Notes: generated from the letters alone by a model not told the origin. A stretch of DNA of 64,000 nucleotides from Erpobdella octoculata (GCA_963978895.1 OZ022238.1:6724650-6788649), one strand, 5' to 3'; positions 12,129 to 31,466 are shown, numbered from the stretch's first letter. Numbers and translations: made by a program.

Positions 12129-13382
12129 TATTATATTTTTTATTTAGGAATTTAATATAAAATAAAAGAGTAATATAAGAAAAAATTGATTGCAAAATTT
12201 GTGTCTTAATTACATATAAGAGCATTGGTTTTAAAAATTCGTTTTTAATTTACTTGTTAACCATTGTTTTACACAATCTACGTGGTAGACGTGACTGCAA
12301 GAAAGTTCACATCCTTGATCGTTCTCTCCGAACATTTCAAAACAAACAGTGCATTTATCAAGTCTGTCGATGTGGGCCTGTGTCACGACAAATGTCTTGA
12401 GTTTTTCTATGTCTTTATCCGAAGCTGGTTTAAAATCGTGGTCGTCGTAGTATTCGTTAAATAATAAGTTCTCGGCTTCTTCGTTAGACGGTTGAAGTTG
12501 AATAGAAACAACTCCCGTGTATACATAGAATCCAGTGATGAAATAATCGATGAAATTTTCATGGAAGCCGTTGTTTCTGGAGTCCTCACAGAGGTACGAG
12601 TTGTTAAGTATCGAATTAACGTACCTAATCGCATCTAGTCTCGTTGTGGTCATTAAAAAAGATATATCAAGCGGGCTGGGGGAATTCAGGAGATTTTCTT
12701 GGCTAGGACACACAAAGTTTCTGAAACCCAAAAGAAATTGTCCAAAATCTACTGGTCCTGGTCTGAAACCTCCGTTCGGGATAAAAGTAACTTCGACCGA
12801 TGGTATATATAAGACGTTCACATCGCTGTTATTAGGCAAAACAGTGAAACTATCATTTTCATTGTCTTCATCTTCATCATCCGCGTCATAACGTGTCTCA
12901 CCAATATCAGCAACTTCGTGATCAGCACCGTAATCAGCTTCATCACCATTATCACCATTATTACCATTATCAGCATTATCAGCATTATCATCATCATCAT
13001 CATCATTGTCAGCATTGTCATTATCAGCAATGGAAATAACATCAGGACCGCTGTCGTCATCATCGTTCTCACCATTATCAGAATTGTAATTATTTAAGCT
13101 AGCACCATCAACAACATCGTCGTCATCATCAACAATGACGTTTTCATCGTTTACATCGTCATTATTATTATTATCAACGTCATCCGCATAGGTTTCAAAA
13201 TATTGATTTACAGCATTAAAATTTCTTTCAGTTTGAAAAAAATTGGTTGTTCTTCTTAATTCAACGTAAGTAAAATAAGAATAAAAAGTAGCTAATCCTC
13301 TGAATTCCGAATCGCTTAAATGTCTCATATTATGCAAGACCTCTAGGAGACCATTGTAATAACATTGAAGAAGTCTTTCCAT
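11839..13382 (-). CDS. RING-H2 zinc-finger protein (probable E3 ubiquitin ligase), two exons
   Basis: Exon 1 is 13382-12254 and starts at ATG. Exon 2 is about 11912-11839 and ends in TAA. Joined they give about 400 aa, with phases that agree. Residues ~66-185 are an Asp/Asn-rich low-complexity stretch encoded by imperfect GAT/AAT repeats. The C-terminus is a RING-H2 finger: C344, C347, C362, H364, H367 and C370 lie in exon 1. The last cysteine pair (CPLCRQ) is missing from the exon-1 frame, which reads into an intron, and sits in exon 2. RING-H2 proteins usually recruit E2 enzymes and ubiquitinate substrates; the substrate here is unknown. The donor (AACAA|GTAAAT) is good. The acceptor is uncertain because the region before it is purine-rich (ACAGAG-type), and two or three phase-compatible AGs exist. 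No signal peptide or membrane segment is evident. Confidence 0.65.
12089..12126. repeat. (TA)n in the RING-gene intron
   Basis: A short TA dinucleotide run of about 38 bp between the two RING exons. Confidence 0.9.
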
Positions 13383-13456
13383 ATTTGCTTCAGATCCTAA
13401 TGAAAGTTATAATGAACATTTTTCAAATTCTATTGAAATGCCAATACAGGAAAAAG

Positions 13457-13858
<402 letters not shown>

Positions 13859-15976
13859 TCTTATATATAAAAATGAAATGTTTGTTTGTTTGTTCGGACA
13901 TAAAATGTAAACGGCCGAACAGATTTAATTGAAATTTGGCACACTTATGTATCTTATTCAAGCGGTGGTACCTGTAAAATTTTAAATAAATTGGTTTCTC
14001 CGTTGATGTTTTATGGACAAAAAACCTTTTGGTCAGCGGTAGTAAGTTGGAGTAAATTTTTTTTCTACAAAATAAAATAAAATTAATTTATAGTTAAATT
14101 ATACAAAATGTTTTTAATTTTTTTTTCTTAAGTTTTAAAGGTTTTAAATATAAATATTAAATTAAATAAATATGTGTGTTGTTTAGTGCCGCCCATAGAT
14201 ATCTATGGTGCCGCCGGATACCTTTGTTTTGATTTCATAGAGCTCATTGAGGCTCATTCTCTTCCGAACCTCCGATACGACAGCTCTGCTATCGGTAAAC
14301 TTTATATTTGATTTTAGCAACTTATTTTTTAAATATAGATAACTTTGGATTTCAGGACTAATCAATAAATTGCAGGTGAAATTTCTTCTATTTAGAGATA
14401 TTTTGTGCTTCACAAAAAGAGTTCCAGACTTAACAAATTAAAATTAAATCAAATTAGAAATTCATTGTTCATATCTCCCATTCAAAAGTAAGTGGCAAAG
14501 CTTTGGTAATTTGTTTTTAGTTTTTAAAATCATGATTTACTGTGTATCTTTCAATTTGTTTCGTTTGTTGCATTGCACGTGTTTAATTATGTTATATTAT
14601 TATTAATTATTATAAGATTATCATTATGCTCTAACATTTTGTGTTTTACAAAAAGGAGTTGCAGATTGGAAAAATAAATTTAAATTCATTGTTCATATTT
14701 ATCGTTCAAGGCTTCTGACTTCAATTGTTCCTCATCTAATATTGTTGAGCGACGAGCTTGCTATCAGCCTATCGGTAAATGAGAAATTTTTTTGGGCAGG
14801 TAAGTTTTTTTTTATGTGATGGCATTACAACCATTATTATTCACGAGTAGTTATGACTATAAGATTATGAATTAATTTATCGGTCTTATTTTATTTTTTA
14901 CTTTTCAGAGGAAATTAGAAAATTACATTTTAAAGAAAATCTTACATGCAACACCAATTTATTGTAAAAGTTTCACTGATATATGAGGTGCATGAAATTT
15001 GAAAGAAATGAAAGCAAGTGCAGTATTTTTGTGTTTCAACAAAATCATGAACAAAGTTCTCAAGCCAGCCTATCAATCTGCTGCTGTTTTGTTCAATTTA
15101 TAATTGCATCATTTGCTAAATAAAAGTGGTACTCTTCGATTGTTCCAAATTGATGATCTCAGAAAACTCTCGGAAAATTCATTAAGTTAATGCTTTGAAG
15201 GTTTTTAATATTATTATTACTTCATGTTTTATTTCAATCTGTGTTTTATATCACATTTTTCAAAGCCACGGGTCAACATTTATTAACATGCCACATGTAG
15301 CGTTATATGCTTTCTGTAGACATGACACTTAAAAACTAAGAACAACTCAAAAACTAAGACTAGCGATTTTACGAAAAGCAGCTGTTGAACAGTGTGTGAT
15401 AAATCTATTGTAAGCATTTACAAGTATTTAAAATAAATATAACCTGTTGAGATATATGAGCGGATTTTAACATTATTGCAGCCGTTAACTAATAAATTCT
15501 TTTTTTTTTCAGCTTCAGTCAATCATAATAAGCCTTTGCAGAAGATCACACTTGCAGAGTGGAACCAATACATTAAAGAACACTAATTAAAATTGAGGAA
15601 GTTCAGACGTAACTAAACGAGCAAACCAAACAACAAAGTGTTAACGAGAGAACAGATCAATTTTGATGACTGTGCACAGCATTCCGCTACAGCCCATCTA
15701 AGCCACATTTGGAAGGCTCTAAAATTTAATGGAAGAACAGAAGAGCGAAAAGAAGAGCAAGCTGGAGCGGTAAAGCGTAAAAGCAACCGGGATCGGGAAA
15801 AGTAAAAGAGACCGGGGTCGGAAGCTTTTTTTTTTATTTTGACTGTGAGCAGAAATGCGACCAGGAGTGAGAAAGCGGCATGGAACGGGAAAGCAAGCGG
15901 TTAAGGAAACGGGAGCCAGAGAGAAAACGATAAAAAGCCTTTAAAATCCCCGGGCAACGCCGGGTAACCCAGCTAG
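13859..15976 (+). mobile_element. Non-autonomous Helitron, 2.1 kb
   Basis: The element begins TCTTATATATAAAAATG and ends CCAGCTAG, with a CCCGG...CCGGG hairpin about 10 bp before the end. It sits between A (13858) and T (15977) of a TA repeat with no target duplication. All of these are Helitron hallmarks. Its 3' 1.2 kb is closely similar to the Helitron at 29703-31466. No Rep/helicase open frame is visible, so it would depend on a partner in trans. Short frames such as 14183-14413 have no recognised domain. Confidence 0.82.
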
Positions 15977-18900
15977 TATATATATATATATAAATAATTC
16001 AATTCATTTCATTTTTCGATATTCAACGTGGCGTAAGTTGGCAGACTTCAAGGTTTGACTACACTTAATATTTACGAAAAAATTTTTTTTTAGTATTTAA
16101 ATAGAATTTCAAACAATTACATGCGTTTCTATGAGAGCGTCAGGCGGCGTCAATCGTACAAAAATTCAACGTGAAACAAAACACCACGCTGGACTGTGCG
16201 GTGAAACCTTTAAAGTTCGATTGATATCTCATGTCGTGAAGCGATACGATTTCTTTGCCCGTTGAAGTAGAGAATCTGAATATACTACGACACAATGGTT
16301 CTATACTTCTTCTGCATTGATAAAAGCAGATGTGAAGTTTAAGACAATTAAATGTTGAGGAATACCTTCTTTATCTAATTGGTTCGGTTCAATATCAAAC
16401 TAAAAAAAAACTTAATTTGAACATCTTTCTTATTTCTAAATCGAGTGTATTTGAAATATAAGTTTGTGTTGAAAAACTCGTTTTTTCCTTTACTTGTTCG
16501 TTTTAATTTTATTATATTCTACCATTTAAAAACTAATTTAATTGAATAGTTTCATCTACAATTAATTATTTTCTAAAAATTAGTAAAAAAAAATAAAACA
16601 CTGTTAAAATCATATTTTTTTTTGTCTCATTTGATTTTTAAATGCTTTAATTTAACATCACTCGTCTCTCTGGTTGTTTGTTTGTTTGTCTGTGGTGATC
16701 AAATCTTAGAAACAAATATTCACCCACTTTCAGGAAAGCTTTATTCTGGATGACAATACATGAAATGAATGTTTCCGACATGAATTAGGCCTTAAATCAA
16801 TTAAAATTAATCAAATTCGATTTTATATGAACGATTGATCGTAACGGTTGTTTTAGATTTAAAAATTTTAGTTCGTAGACTCAGATAAAGAAGCAAATAA
16901 AAGAATTTTTTTTAAATTTATTTTTTATCTTATAGCAAATAAAAATCTATAAAGTTTAACTAGAACCAAGCTGAATGTCAGTCACGCTCGTTATGAACTA
17001 TTTTTTTTCTAATTTGAAAACAACCTCAACAGAAATTATTTATTATTTGTAGTTAAAGTTTCAAAACTGACTAAAAATATTAATTAAACAAAACCATGTT
17101 TTGAAAAACTTGTTTTACTGCAATAATAGCAAAATAGAAATGTGGAAATTGAAAAAAATACCTTTGGGTCAGCCAAATTTCTTAAAGCAACTGTTGCTGA
17201 CCCATGACTGGGTAAATAATTTTCTCAAAGTCACCTCTGAGGTCACAACAAAAAGTTTAAAAAATAAGCTAACACGCATCAGTTTGTTGTTCCTAAATTC
17301 TACTAATAAACTGAAGTCGCCTTAAATTTTGTCAAACTTTCATTTTATACAAATTAATATTTTTTTAATTGTTGTAAAAATAAAAATTCTGCTTTACAAG
17401 TTTTATGTTTTCAGCGTCAACTTTTTTCTCACTCCCACCCCAAGAAATCTCTGCACGCTATGTAGAAGTAGAAACTTGTGTTGATGTAGAAAGTTGATCA
17501 CGTGTTCAATTACCCGTGCAGTTCAGTCATGCAAAGCAACAAGAAACTTGAACGAATGTACAGCTCTGAAGTTTCATTTTGTGTTTTCCATTTCACGGAG
17601 TTCTTTCAGAAAAATTTTCTTTTGAAAATACTTGCACTTTCGAAATGAGCAACGTGCATTAGCGAGACAAAAAAGTCTCTAAAGCAATTTCGAAGCAACA
17701 AAAAATGTGTTTTGACGTTGTCCAGTGGTGACGAATGCAATTTTTATATTGATTTTTTTATTTCACGAAATCTGTCATTTTAATTAATAGATTTAAAATA
17801 AGTCAAAACATTTCAAAATACATTTTGTTTTACAACATTTAAAAACGCATTTCAAATTTATACAGATTAAACAACTCAATTTAATTTTTCCCTTTAATGT
17901 TTTTGTTTACTAAACACAATGAAAATAAAACCGCACACTGTGGCACATTTACATGTGAGTTTGTCCAAGAAAACCGCACATTATGGCTCATTCAAGTGTG
18001 ATGCTGTCTAAGAAAACCGCATGTGGTCCGACGGCCAGAATGAATGCAATCAAAAATGCTACACTTGAAAGAGACTTCTTTGCTACTAAGAACAACAAAA
18101 GTAAATCAATGTTTACTTTCTGTCTTTGAGTCAAGTTGCACTTCTGTTTTTTACCTCTGGAAGTATGAAGTTTCGTAGAAGATAAAGTCATTATTTATAG
18201 ATAAAAATGATATATATTATTTTGATACTTTGACATTATGATCTAGCGTTATGATGAAATTGCAGGTTTTTAAAACAAATTTAATGTTTAAGCTAACAAA
18301 TGTTATAAATAATGTGAAACTAGTTAAAACAATAATTGAACAGTGAAACAACTAGCAGAAATAGAAAAAATAGTTACATCGCTGTTTCTAATGGTTACGA
18401 CAAAAATAACAATGAAATACAAAAATAACACAACTGTTAGTTCGTGAAACTCTTCCAAAATGCCAAGAAAAACTCTGAATGAAGACTTTATTATGGATTA
18501 ATCAACTTTGATAATAAATAATTCTTTTTAGTGATTTTTCATAAAATAAATAATTAAAAATCACTCTTTTACTTTAGCAGTACAAACTGATTTTTTTCTT
18601 TAAAAGTACCAAAAACTGAATAATTTTTGGTATTTAATTTTTAAATTCCGAGAAAAGCTATTTACATTGGAGTTGTGAGCAGTAAAATTAAGCTGAAAAC
18701 AAATTAGGAACTTAAAATAATCTTAATAATACCAAAAATAAATTTTAATTCTTCTTAACCTTTGTTTTTTGGAATTTTTACAATTCTTAGCTCACCGCTC
18801 TATCTAGAACGGTTTGCTAACAAGTTTAATTAATTTACTGTAAAAGTAAAAACCCACAATGTTAGACACGTTCCAGGCAACACTAAAATTTAAACGATCT

Positions 18901-19681
18901 ATTTTATTGTCGTTAAAATAACATATAAACGGTTGCGAACAAAATTGGCTATTTTTCACATGTTTTTGATATGGTATAAATTTTTAATGCACGGTTATTG
19001 TTTTTAGTTATTTAAAAAATATGTGACTTCTTGGCATTAAAATGTAACGTTTTTTACTTTTTATTTAATCAAGAATTTTATTCAAAACAGGTCCGCACTT
19101 TAAAAAAAACATTCTATACATAATAAATCATAGTGTTTTGCAATAATTAGAATTTTTTTTTTAAATTTATACTTTTGTAAGAAATATGAATTTTTAGAAA
19201 TATTAGTTTTTAAAACTTAAAAGCATTTTAGAACTAAACATTTTCTGAGAAAACAAGTTTTCAAAAATATAATGTGTTCTGAAATAATTTATTTTTATAG
19301 TTTTTGTTGTTTTATGAATAATTGAAATATCTAAACCAAAGAAAAATATATAAAAATTAAGTGAAAAAACAAAAATGTTTGCAAATGAAATTCTGAATAA
19401 TTAATCACTTTCATACACAAGAGATATACAAATAGTTCGTCAAAAGAAATAATAAACATTATTTTTGTTTTTATTCTTTTGGTCGAGCTCCCACGCAGAA
19501 GTTAAAAAAATATATATGACGTAATTCTATTTATAGATGTACTGGCGCGATGCCAAGCGTTTTCCATCAAGTTTTTCCTGAGCAAGGAGCCGCAAGATGC
19601 CAGTAAAACTCTGCCATTGACGATGGAATTTATCGTTTTTAGTGTTCAGCTACTGCTTAAACAGCTGTGACAGATCATCTC
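15977..19681. other. AT-rich intergenic stretch, no gene supported
   Basis: I see no convincing coding sequence. Positions 16425-16500 share a block (AAATCGAGTGTATTTGAAA ... AAAAACTCG) with the palindromic repeat at 43066-43610, so a piece of that repeat family is present. A short degenerate direct repeat (AAGAAAACCGCA-type) occurs at 17930-18025. The 3' end of this stretch holds the GPCR 3' UTR, whose end I cannot place. Confidence 0.6.
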
Positions 19682-25163
<5,482 letters not shown>

Positions 25164-25404
25164 TATCTTTATGTAAGTTGTTGTTTGTGTGGGAAGAATT
25201 AGACTTGTGTAGTATCTGACATTTTGCGTTGTTTCTGTTGTTAAATATAATAATGTAGATTTACTGCAATTTAATAAAAAAAATTTAAGCAAAACTTTAT
25301 ATACAATATGCACTTTATCAATTAAATATTGTTAATGTTAAATTTATTTCGTTAAATTAGGTGATTTAAATGAAAAACAAAAAAAAGTTCAGAATGAGAA
25401 TGAG

Positions 25405-25740
25405 ATGCATCTATCTATATAATAAATGCAATTTTCCTGACGTGACACGAATTACTTTAGATTTTTGCTTTTTTAAATCCCTGTGGGGAAAACCCGGATG
25501 TCCAGCGGAATATCCGTCAAAAATTTTGTTTTGCTGTACGTTGGTTCGTGTCTTAAAATAGTTGAGATGCTATTGGCTGCCCGTGTGGTTTATGACCTCT
25601 CATCATCAAGCTGCCTTAACCTTTGTGTGGGCGGTTGTGTGCTTGGGTGGTTGTTTGTAGCCGCATGTTTTTATGTATGATTGTGTGCTTGTGTGTGTGT
25701 GTATATGTGCGTATATGTATGAATGTGTGTGGTTAGATGG
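25405..25740 (+). mobile_element. Possible truncated Helitron 5' end
   Basis: Begins ATCTATCTATATAATAAATG, resembling the TCTATATATATAAA-type start of the other Helitrons, and is followed by GC-richer sequence and TG repeats. No CTAG hairpin end is recognised downstream, so only a truncated 5' end is possible. Confidence 0.3.
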
Positions 25741-26074
25741 ATATTCAGCTTTTCCAAACCAAACAACTTGAAACATAACTTAAAACAAACTTAAACAATT
25801 AATTTTTAGCTGATTACTGAATAAAATATGTCATTCCTAGAATTAGATCAAAATAAGTGAAATATTTTTAGAGCTAATAAACTCAAAACAATACTTATCA
25901 ACGCTGAACTCCGCCTTGCTTTTGCAAGCCAATCCAAAGCCTGGAGAAAGGAGGAGGGGAGAGTTAAAAAGATCAAATTATGATCCACGACAGGAAGTAC
26001 TTAGGTGTTTCCTACATACAGCCATTTCAGTGTTAAAACGCCTGGTGTAAAAGACCATAAACTATTACAACAAA

Positions 26075-26335
26075 AAATATCAACGCTGAACATTACTTAT
26101 ATCAACACCTAACAATACTTTTCAACACCTAACAATACTTTTCAACACCTAACAATACTTTTCAACACCGAACAACAAAAAATATCAACGCTGAACATTA
26201 CTTATATCAACACCTAACAATACTTTTCAACATCGAACAATACTTATCAACACCGAACAATACATATCAACACCGAACAATACCTATCAACACCAGCAAT
26301 ACTTATCAACACCTAGCAATACTTATCAACACTGT
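26075..26335. repeat. 20-bp minisatellite (copy B)
   Basis: Counterpart of 292-525, with one or two extra units of AACAATACTTTTCAACACCT type. Confidence 0.9.
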
Positions 26336-26966
26336 CAAAACCTTAATAAGACTACAAAAAATATTTTGTGTCTAATACATTTTTTTACTTAGTTATTTGA
26401 TCAGAAAGTTTCCATAATTTTTTTTTGCTTACTACCACCACAGTTCTGTACAGTGAAATGACAAATCGCTCCCACAGGGCTAGCAAGGTAGCATCAATTA
26501 ATGATCATCCCCAGTGTTTACATCGCAAACAATTCTCCCACCCCCTTCCCCTTCTTCCTCTTCCTTCTCTTCATCATAACCTATTCACCTCCTTTCATCA
26601 TCACTCTTATCTTCTTTCCTTTCTATCTCTATCATTTTTTCCTGTTTCTCTTCCTTTGTTTCTTTCTCTTTTGCTTTCTCTCTATTTTCTTTTTCTCCAT
26701 CTGTCATGCTTTCTCTTTTTTTTACTTTTATTTTGTTAATTATTTCTTTCATCAATCAACTCCCCCATACACTACACCCAACACACATCTCCATACACCA
26801 TCATCCATGGATCTTTTTTCCAATTTCCCTAAACAAACTAAACGCGCATTATTTTTTTTTTGCAGCAGTTTTTTTCGGACCATCCGAGTACAGTCGGATT
26901 GCAAGTAGCTTTGAGGCGACTTCTTTTGAAAAGAATGAATAAAATAGCTACCTCTTTCACTAATTC

Positions 26967-27167
26967 ATGAACTGCTTTATCACGTGCAGCATCACGTGCA
27001 GTATCACGTGCTTTTTTAAATGCCGATATCACAACATAAACAGATAATTCATTTTTGAATGTCAAAGCTTTTCCTTCTTGCTCACTTTCATGGGAGAGGA
27101 TGATAAAAAGAAGGAAACGCAGAAAAAAAGTTACTGTAGTGATCACCCTTTCGATTTCGGGTCTCAC
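26967..27167 (-). CDS. Doubtful small secreted-protein exon (copy B)
   Basis: The minus strand from ATG at 27167 reads a basic start, a hydrophobic stretch (VTFFLRFLLFIIL) like a signal peptide, then a helical charged segment with RDTARDAARDKA repeats. A GAG|GTAGCT donor follows HELVKE. Copy A has lost the ATG (GTG) and is frameshifted in the hydrophobic part. Either copy A is a pseudogene or this frame is chance; I favour chance. Confidence 0.15.
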
Positions 27168-27791
27168 TCATATTTTAGTAGTATATAGACAATATTTAGA
27201 AAAAATCATCAGCTCAAGATGAGTTTAAAATAAAAAAAACAAGTTAAAACATGTTCTATTTCATTTATTTGGGTTGAAAACTTAATATCATAATATTTTG
27301 AAAAAAAAACTCGTAAAAAAATTTAATATCAGGCTGACAACAATATTTTATACGTCCTAGTTTTTGTAACTTTAAATAAGTTTTTTAGTATATTTTTAAT
27401 GAAATAATATAAAAATCAAACTGGAAAAATTTTTTATCAAAAGATAAATGTAAATTAAATTTAATATTATAAAAGCCCTCGTCACTCGCTCACTGATTCT
27501 GTCACGCTGTAAGATGGCGCTGCAATCGCATGAATTTTCAAACAATTTTTAACAAACTTCTAGACTAACTAGAGCTTTAAAACTTTCACCACTTATTTTT
27601 ATCATTTAGAATATTAATATTCAATCATTTTTCATATGATTTTCATTTTTATTTCAATTAAATTATTTCAGTTTCAAAATTTCGTTTGAGCAAATTTATT
27701 AGCAAATTGAAAAACGCTTTTTAAAAATAAGGAGAAAAAAATTAAATAATATATATGTTTTATTTTTTAAATTTATTTTAAATTGTTTAAT

Positions 27792-28077
27792 GTTGTTCTT
27801 GGGCGCCAAATGCTTTTTCCATATCTGTATAGAAAACATCAACTCCTTTCCTTGAATCCATAGCTTGTCAACACATCGAGGAAACGCAACAATTGTAACA
27901 CCACGGATCTCGAGGGAATGAATCCAAATTGGTTCTGCTTAAATAAAACATTCATAATATGATTTTTGATGTAATTGCGACTGCCCTGTAATTGTCAACC
28001 TGACTTTTGCATCCCTTCTTGTGTATTGGAACAGCACGACTCATTCTCCAGTCACTCACTACTAGTCCCGCATTAAT
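27792..28077 (-). pseudogene. Non-LTR reverse transcriptase fragment (copy B, longer)
   Basis: The minus strand, across frameshifts, reads SDWRMSRAVPIHKKG, then NYRAVAITS, then NQFGFIPSRSVVLQLLRFLD and YTDMEKAFG. These are RT motifs 0-3 of a CR1/RTE-like LINE in order. Frame changes are needed, so it is dead. Copy A retains only the first part, with microhomology TTG at the deletion edges. Confidence 0.8.
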
Positions 28078-29702
28078 CAACTTAAGTTTATTTAAAATTT
28101 TTAATTATTTATTATCTTTTAAGATTTTCACAATCACGAATTTCCTATTTTAAACATATACAATTTGACACAACGATTGTTGTTACTCTTGTTTCAATCA
28201 GTATCACGTGACGCTCTGACGTAATCGAGGAGTTAACAGCAAGAGTTGATGTTGACGTGATGTGTTATTCTGCGTGACTCACTGTGTGTGTATGTGTGTG
28301 TATTTGTGTGTGTATTTGTGTGTGTGTGCGTGCGAGAAAGATATAATTGCACTGGTGAATAAACTGTGAATGTGAATATGGGCGTGTGGATGCAATGTAA
28401 GCTAAGGTGCAGTGTATTTTGGCACAAAATAAATATAACAGTGATGATCAGCAATAATCGTTGGTTTTGTGTCTAAAAATGAGGGGGTGAGCTATCACAG
28501 GTACTACGCCCTATCCCCCCAAGTAAATTTGAAAGATGTTATTTTTAGACGTTAAAGTCTATAACAAACTGAAATATACTAAATGGAATTGTTTTCTGTG
28601 CACAAAACATTGAAAAGAGAATATATAGATTTAGAATAAATTCAATATTGGCAGATCTGAAAAAATATTGACTCTATTTTTTTCTCCATTCTTTTTTTCT
28701 TTTTTTTTATATCTCGGTAGTTTTCAGGTTCGCTAAAGAATTGGAGTATTTTTAAAATGTTGACAAACTAATCTATTTTATTTTTTTTAAAGATAATGAA
28801 AATGAAACTCTTATTATTACGGATTCCTGATACTTTTCTTTGGCTGACCGGATATTAATAAAAATCAAATGCAATCCATATCAGACTGTTTTTATTTTTT
28901 GCAGATAAAAACAAGCATAGGAAAAACTACAACAGAAAATATTTTTTGAATTTAAAAACAGGAATAACATAGATTGTGGAGAAGTAGATTAATGAGTCAG
29001 TAAATCATTCTTAGGATCAAATCTTCAAAAACAATCTTTTGGCAATGAATAAATAAATATTGAAACCACTCGACGCGCGGAAGTGAGATGTGTTGTAGGC
29101 AACAAATAACCTCTTTTTTACAAGGATAAAAATAATTTAAGAAATTGTGATCTTCGAATTGTTGAAAAACTGAAAATAAATCGTGCGATTTGCTACGGTG
29201 TTGGCATGCAACAGCTGCTTCTCCCGATGGGCGCCGCCAAAATGTCTCAAACCACCGGTTATTCAAAAGGTCGTACACCAGTTTTGCCTGGGCCTGGGGA
29301 TAACAGAACCAGCCCTCCGACACGGGCTACTGAGCCTGTAGCATGGTAAAACCCACCGCTGAACAAATCCCACTCGCTCAAACAAAATCGTCCAACAGCA
29401 GCATAATTAGCCATTCGTAAATTCTGGTCCTTTCTTATTTTTGAAACTATAGAAATGAGGAAATTTCAATCTATTACAAAAATTACTTTTTTATTTGTAT
29501 TATAATTTTTAGGACGTTGTTGTGGAGAAAGAAATATGTGAAGAAAATATAGAAGCCATAACATCTCTATAGAACTTTAAAGAAATATTTTTATTTCGAC
29601 ATATCTTTTTACTTTTTAACTGTTTTAATTTTTTGTTTCTCAAGTTTTAAATATTTAATTTATTTTTGCAAATATGAGCCTCACAAACAGACGTGTCCAA
29701 AA
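28078..29702. other. No gene supported (copy B of 2083-3668)
   Basis: AT-rich; TG-rich patch at 28283-28330. The minus-strand frame 28997-29323 has a Trp-rich segment partly shared with copy A in another frame, with no recognised domain. Ends at the Helitron insertion. Confidence 0.5.
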
Positions 29703-31466
29703 TCTATATATATAAAAGGCAACGTCTGTTCATTAATAACTCCAAAACCAATGAAGGGATTTGCACGAAATTTTACATAATAAACATTTACCACCTAACA
29801 AATATCTCTTTTATTTAAAAAAATTGTTTTGAATGTTTTTAGAAAATTAATTTTTAGAAATATTTTCGTCTATGCAATTATATCGCGGCTTAACAAGCTG
29901 AGGGTTTCCGTCGCCTTCCGTTCCGCCGTTGTTGGTTGTCGCGATCTCGCGATTTCTCAAAATCAAAAGTGAGTATTATTTTACTAATATCAAAAGTACT
30001 GAAGTACTATTATTTTCTTTAATTTTTTTAATTACTGTATATCGTTCAAATGTTTTTGAATGTTTTAGAAAAAATTTTTTTTTAATATTTTCGCTATTGA
30101 TCAGAGCTATGTTTTGTTTACATTCGATGTTTATCGTCTCGGTTTCTCGAAATCAAAGTAATTTAAAAACTTAGGCTACTATTCTTATATTATTTAATTT
30201 TCTAATTATTATTGTTGTGTATATATTATTGTGAGTGAGTATATCTTTTAAATCCAGATAACTTTGGTTTTCAGGACTAATCAATAAATTGCAGGTGGAA
30301 TTTCTTCTATTTAGAAATTTAGACTCTAAATTTTAGAGATATTTTGTGCTTCACAAAAAGAGTTCCAGACTTAACAAAATCAGTAAATGAGAAATTTTTT
30401 TGGGCAGGTAAGTGTTTTTTTATGTGATGGCATTAGCAGATTTGGTATTAATTTATTATTGACGAGTAGTTATGACTATAAGATTATGAATTAATTTATC
30501 GGTCTTATTTTATTTTTTACTTTTCAGAGGAAGTTAGAAAATTACATTTTGAAGAAAATCTTACATGCAACACCAATTTATTGTAAAAGTTTCACTGATA
30601 TACGAGGTGCATGAAATTTGAAAGAAATGAAAGCAAGTGCAGTATTTTTGTGTTTCAACAAAATCATGAACAAAGTTCTCAAGCCAGCCTATCAATCTGC
30701 TGCTGTTTCGTTCAATTTATAATTGCATCATTTGCTAAATAAAAGTGGTACTCTTCGATTGTTCCAAATTGATCTCAGAAAACTCTCGAAAAATTCATTA
30801 AGTTAATGCTTTGAAGGTTTTTAATATTATTATTACTTCATGTTTTGTAAGCAATTATAAATAATCTTACAAGTATTTATAATTTGTTGAGATATTTTAA
30901 CATTATTGCAGTGTTAACTAATAAATTTTTTTTTTCAGCTTTAGTCAATCGTAATAAGCAGAAGATCACACTTGCAGAGTGGAACCAATACATTAAAGAA
31001 CACTAATTAAAATTGAGGAAGTTCAGACGTAACTAAACGAGCAAACCAAACTACAACAAAGTGTTAATGAGAGAACAGATCAATTTTGATGACTGTGCAC
31101 AGCATTCCGCTACAGCCCATCTAAGCCACATTGGGAAGGCTCTAAAATTTAATGGAGGAACGGAAGAGCGAAAAGAAGAGCAAGCTGTGGCGGTAAAGCG
31201 TAAAAGCAACCGGGATCGGGAAAAGTAAAAGAGACCGGGCCGGAAAAGCGACCGTGAGCAGAAATGCGACCTTTGAAGAGCAAGCTGTGGCGGTAAAGCG
31301 TAAATGCAACTGGGATCGGGAAAAGTAAAAGAGACCGGGCCGGAAAAGCGACCGTGAGCAGAAATGCGACCTGGAACGGAAAGCAAGCGGTTAAGGAAAC
31401 GGGAGCCAGAGAGAAAAACGATAAAGAACCTTTAAATTCCCCGGGCGACGCCGGGTAACCAGCTAG
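29703..31466 (+). mobile_element. Non-autonomous Helitron, 1.76 kb, with empty site in copy A
   Basis: Starts TCTATATATATAAAAGG and ends CCAGCTAG, with a CCCGG/CCGGG hairpin close upstream. Copy A has the uninterrupted target (AAAA|TAAATT at 3668/3669). This proves insertion between A and T with no target duplication, the Helitron signature. The 3' 1.1 kb is shared with the Helitron at 13859-15976, including the terminal GC-rich arm. No Rep/helicase coding sequence is visible. A ~100-bp direct duplication (31175-31274 and 31275-31374) lies near the 3' end. Confidence 0.92.
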
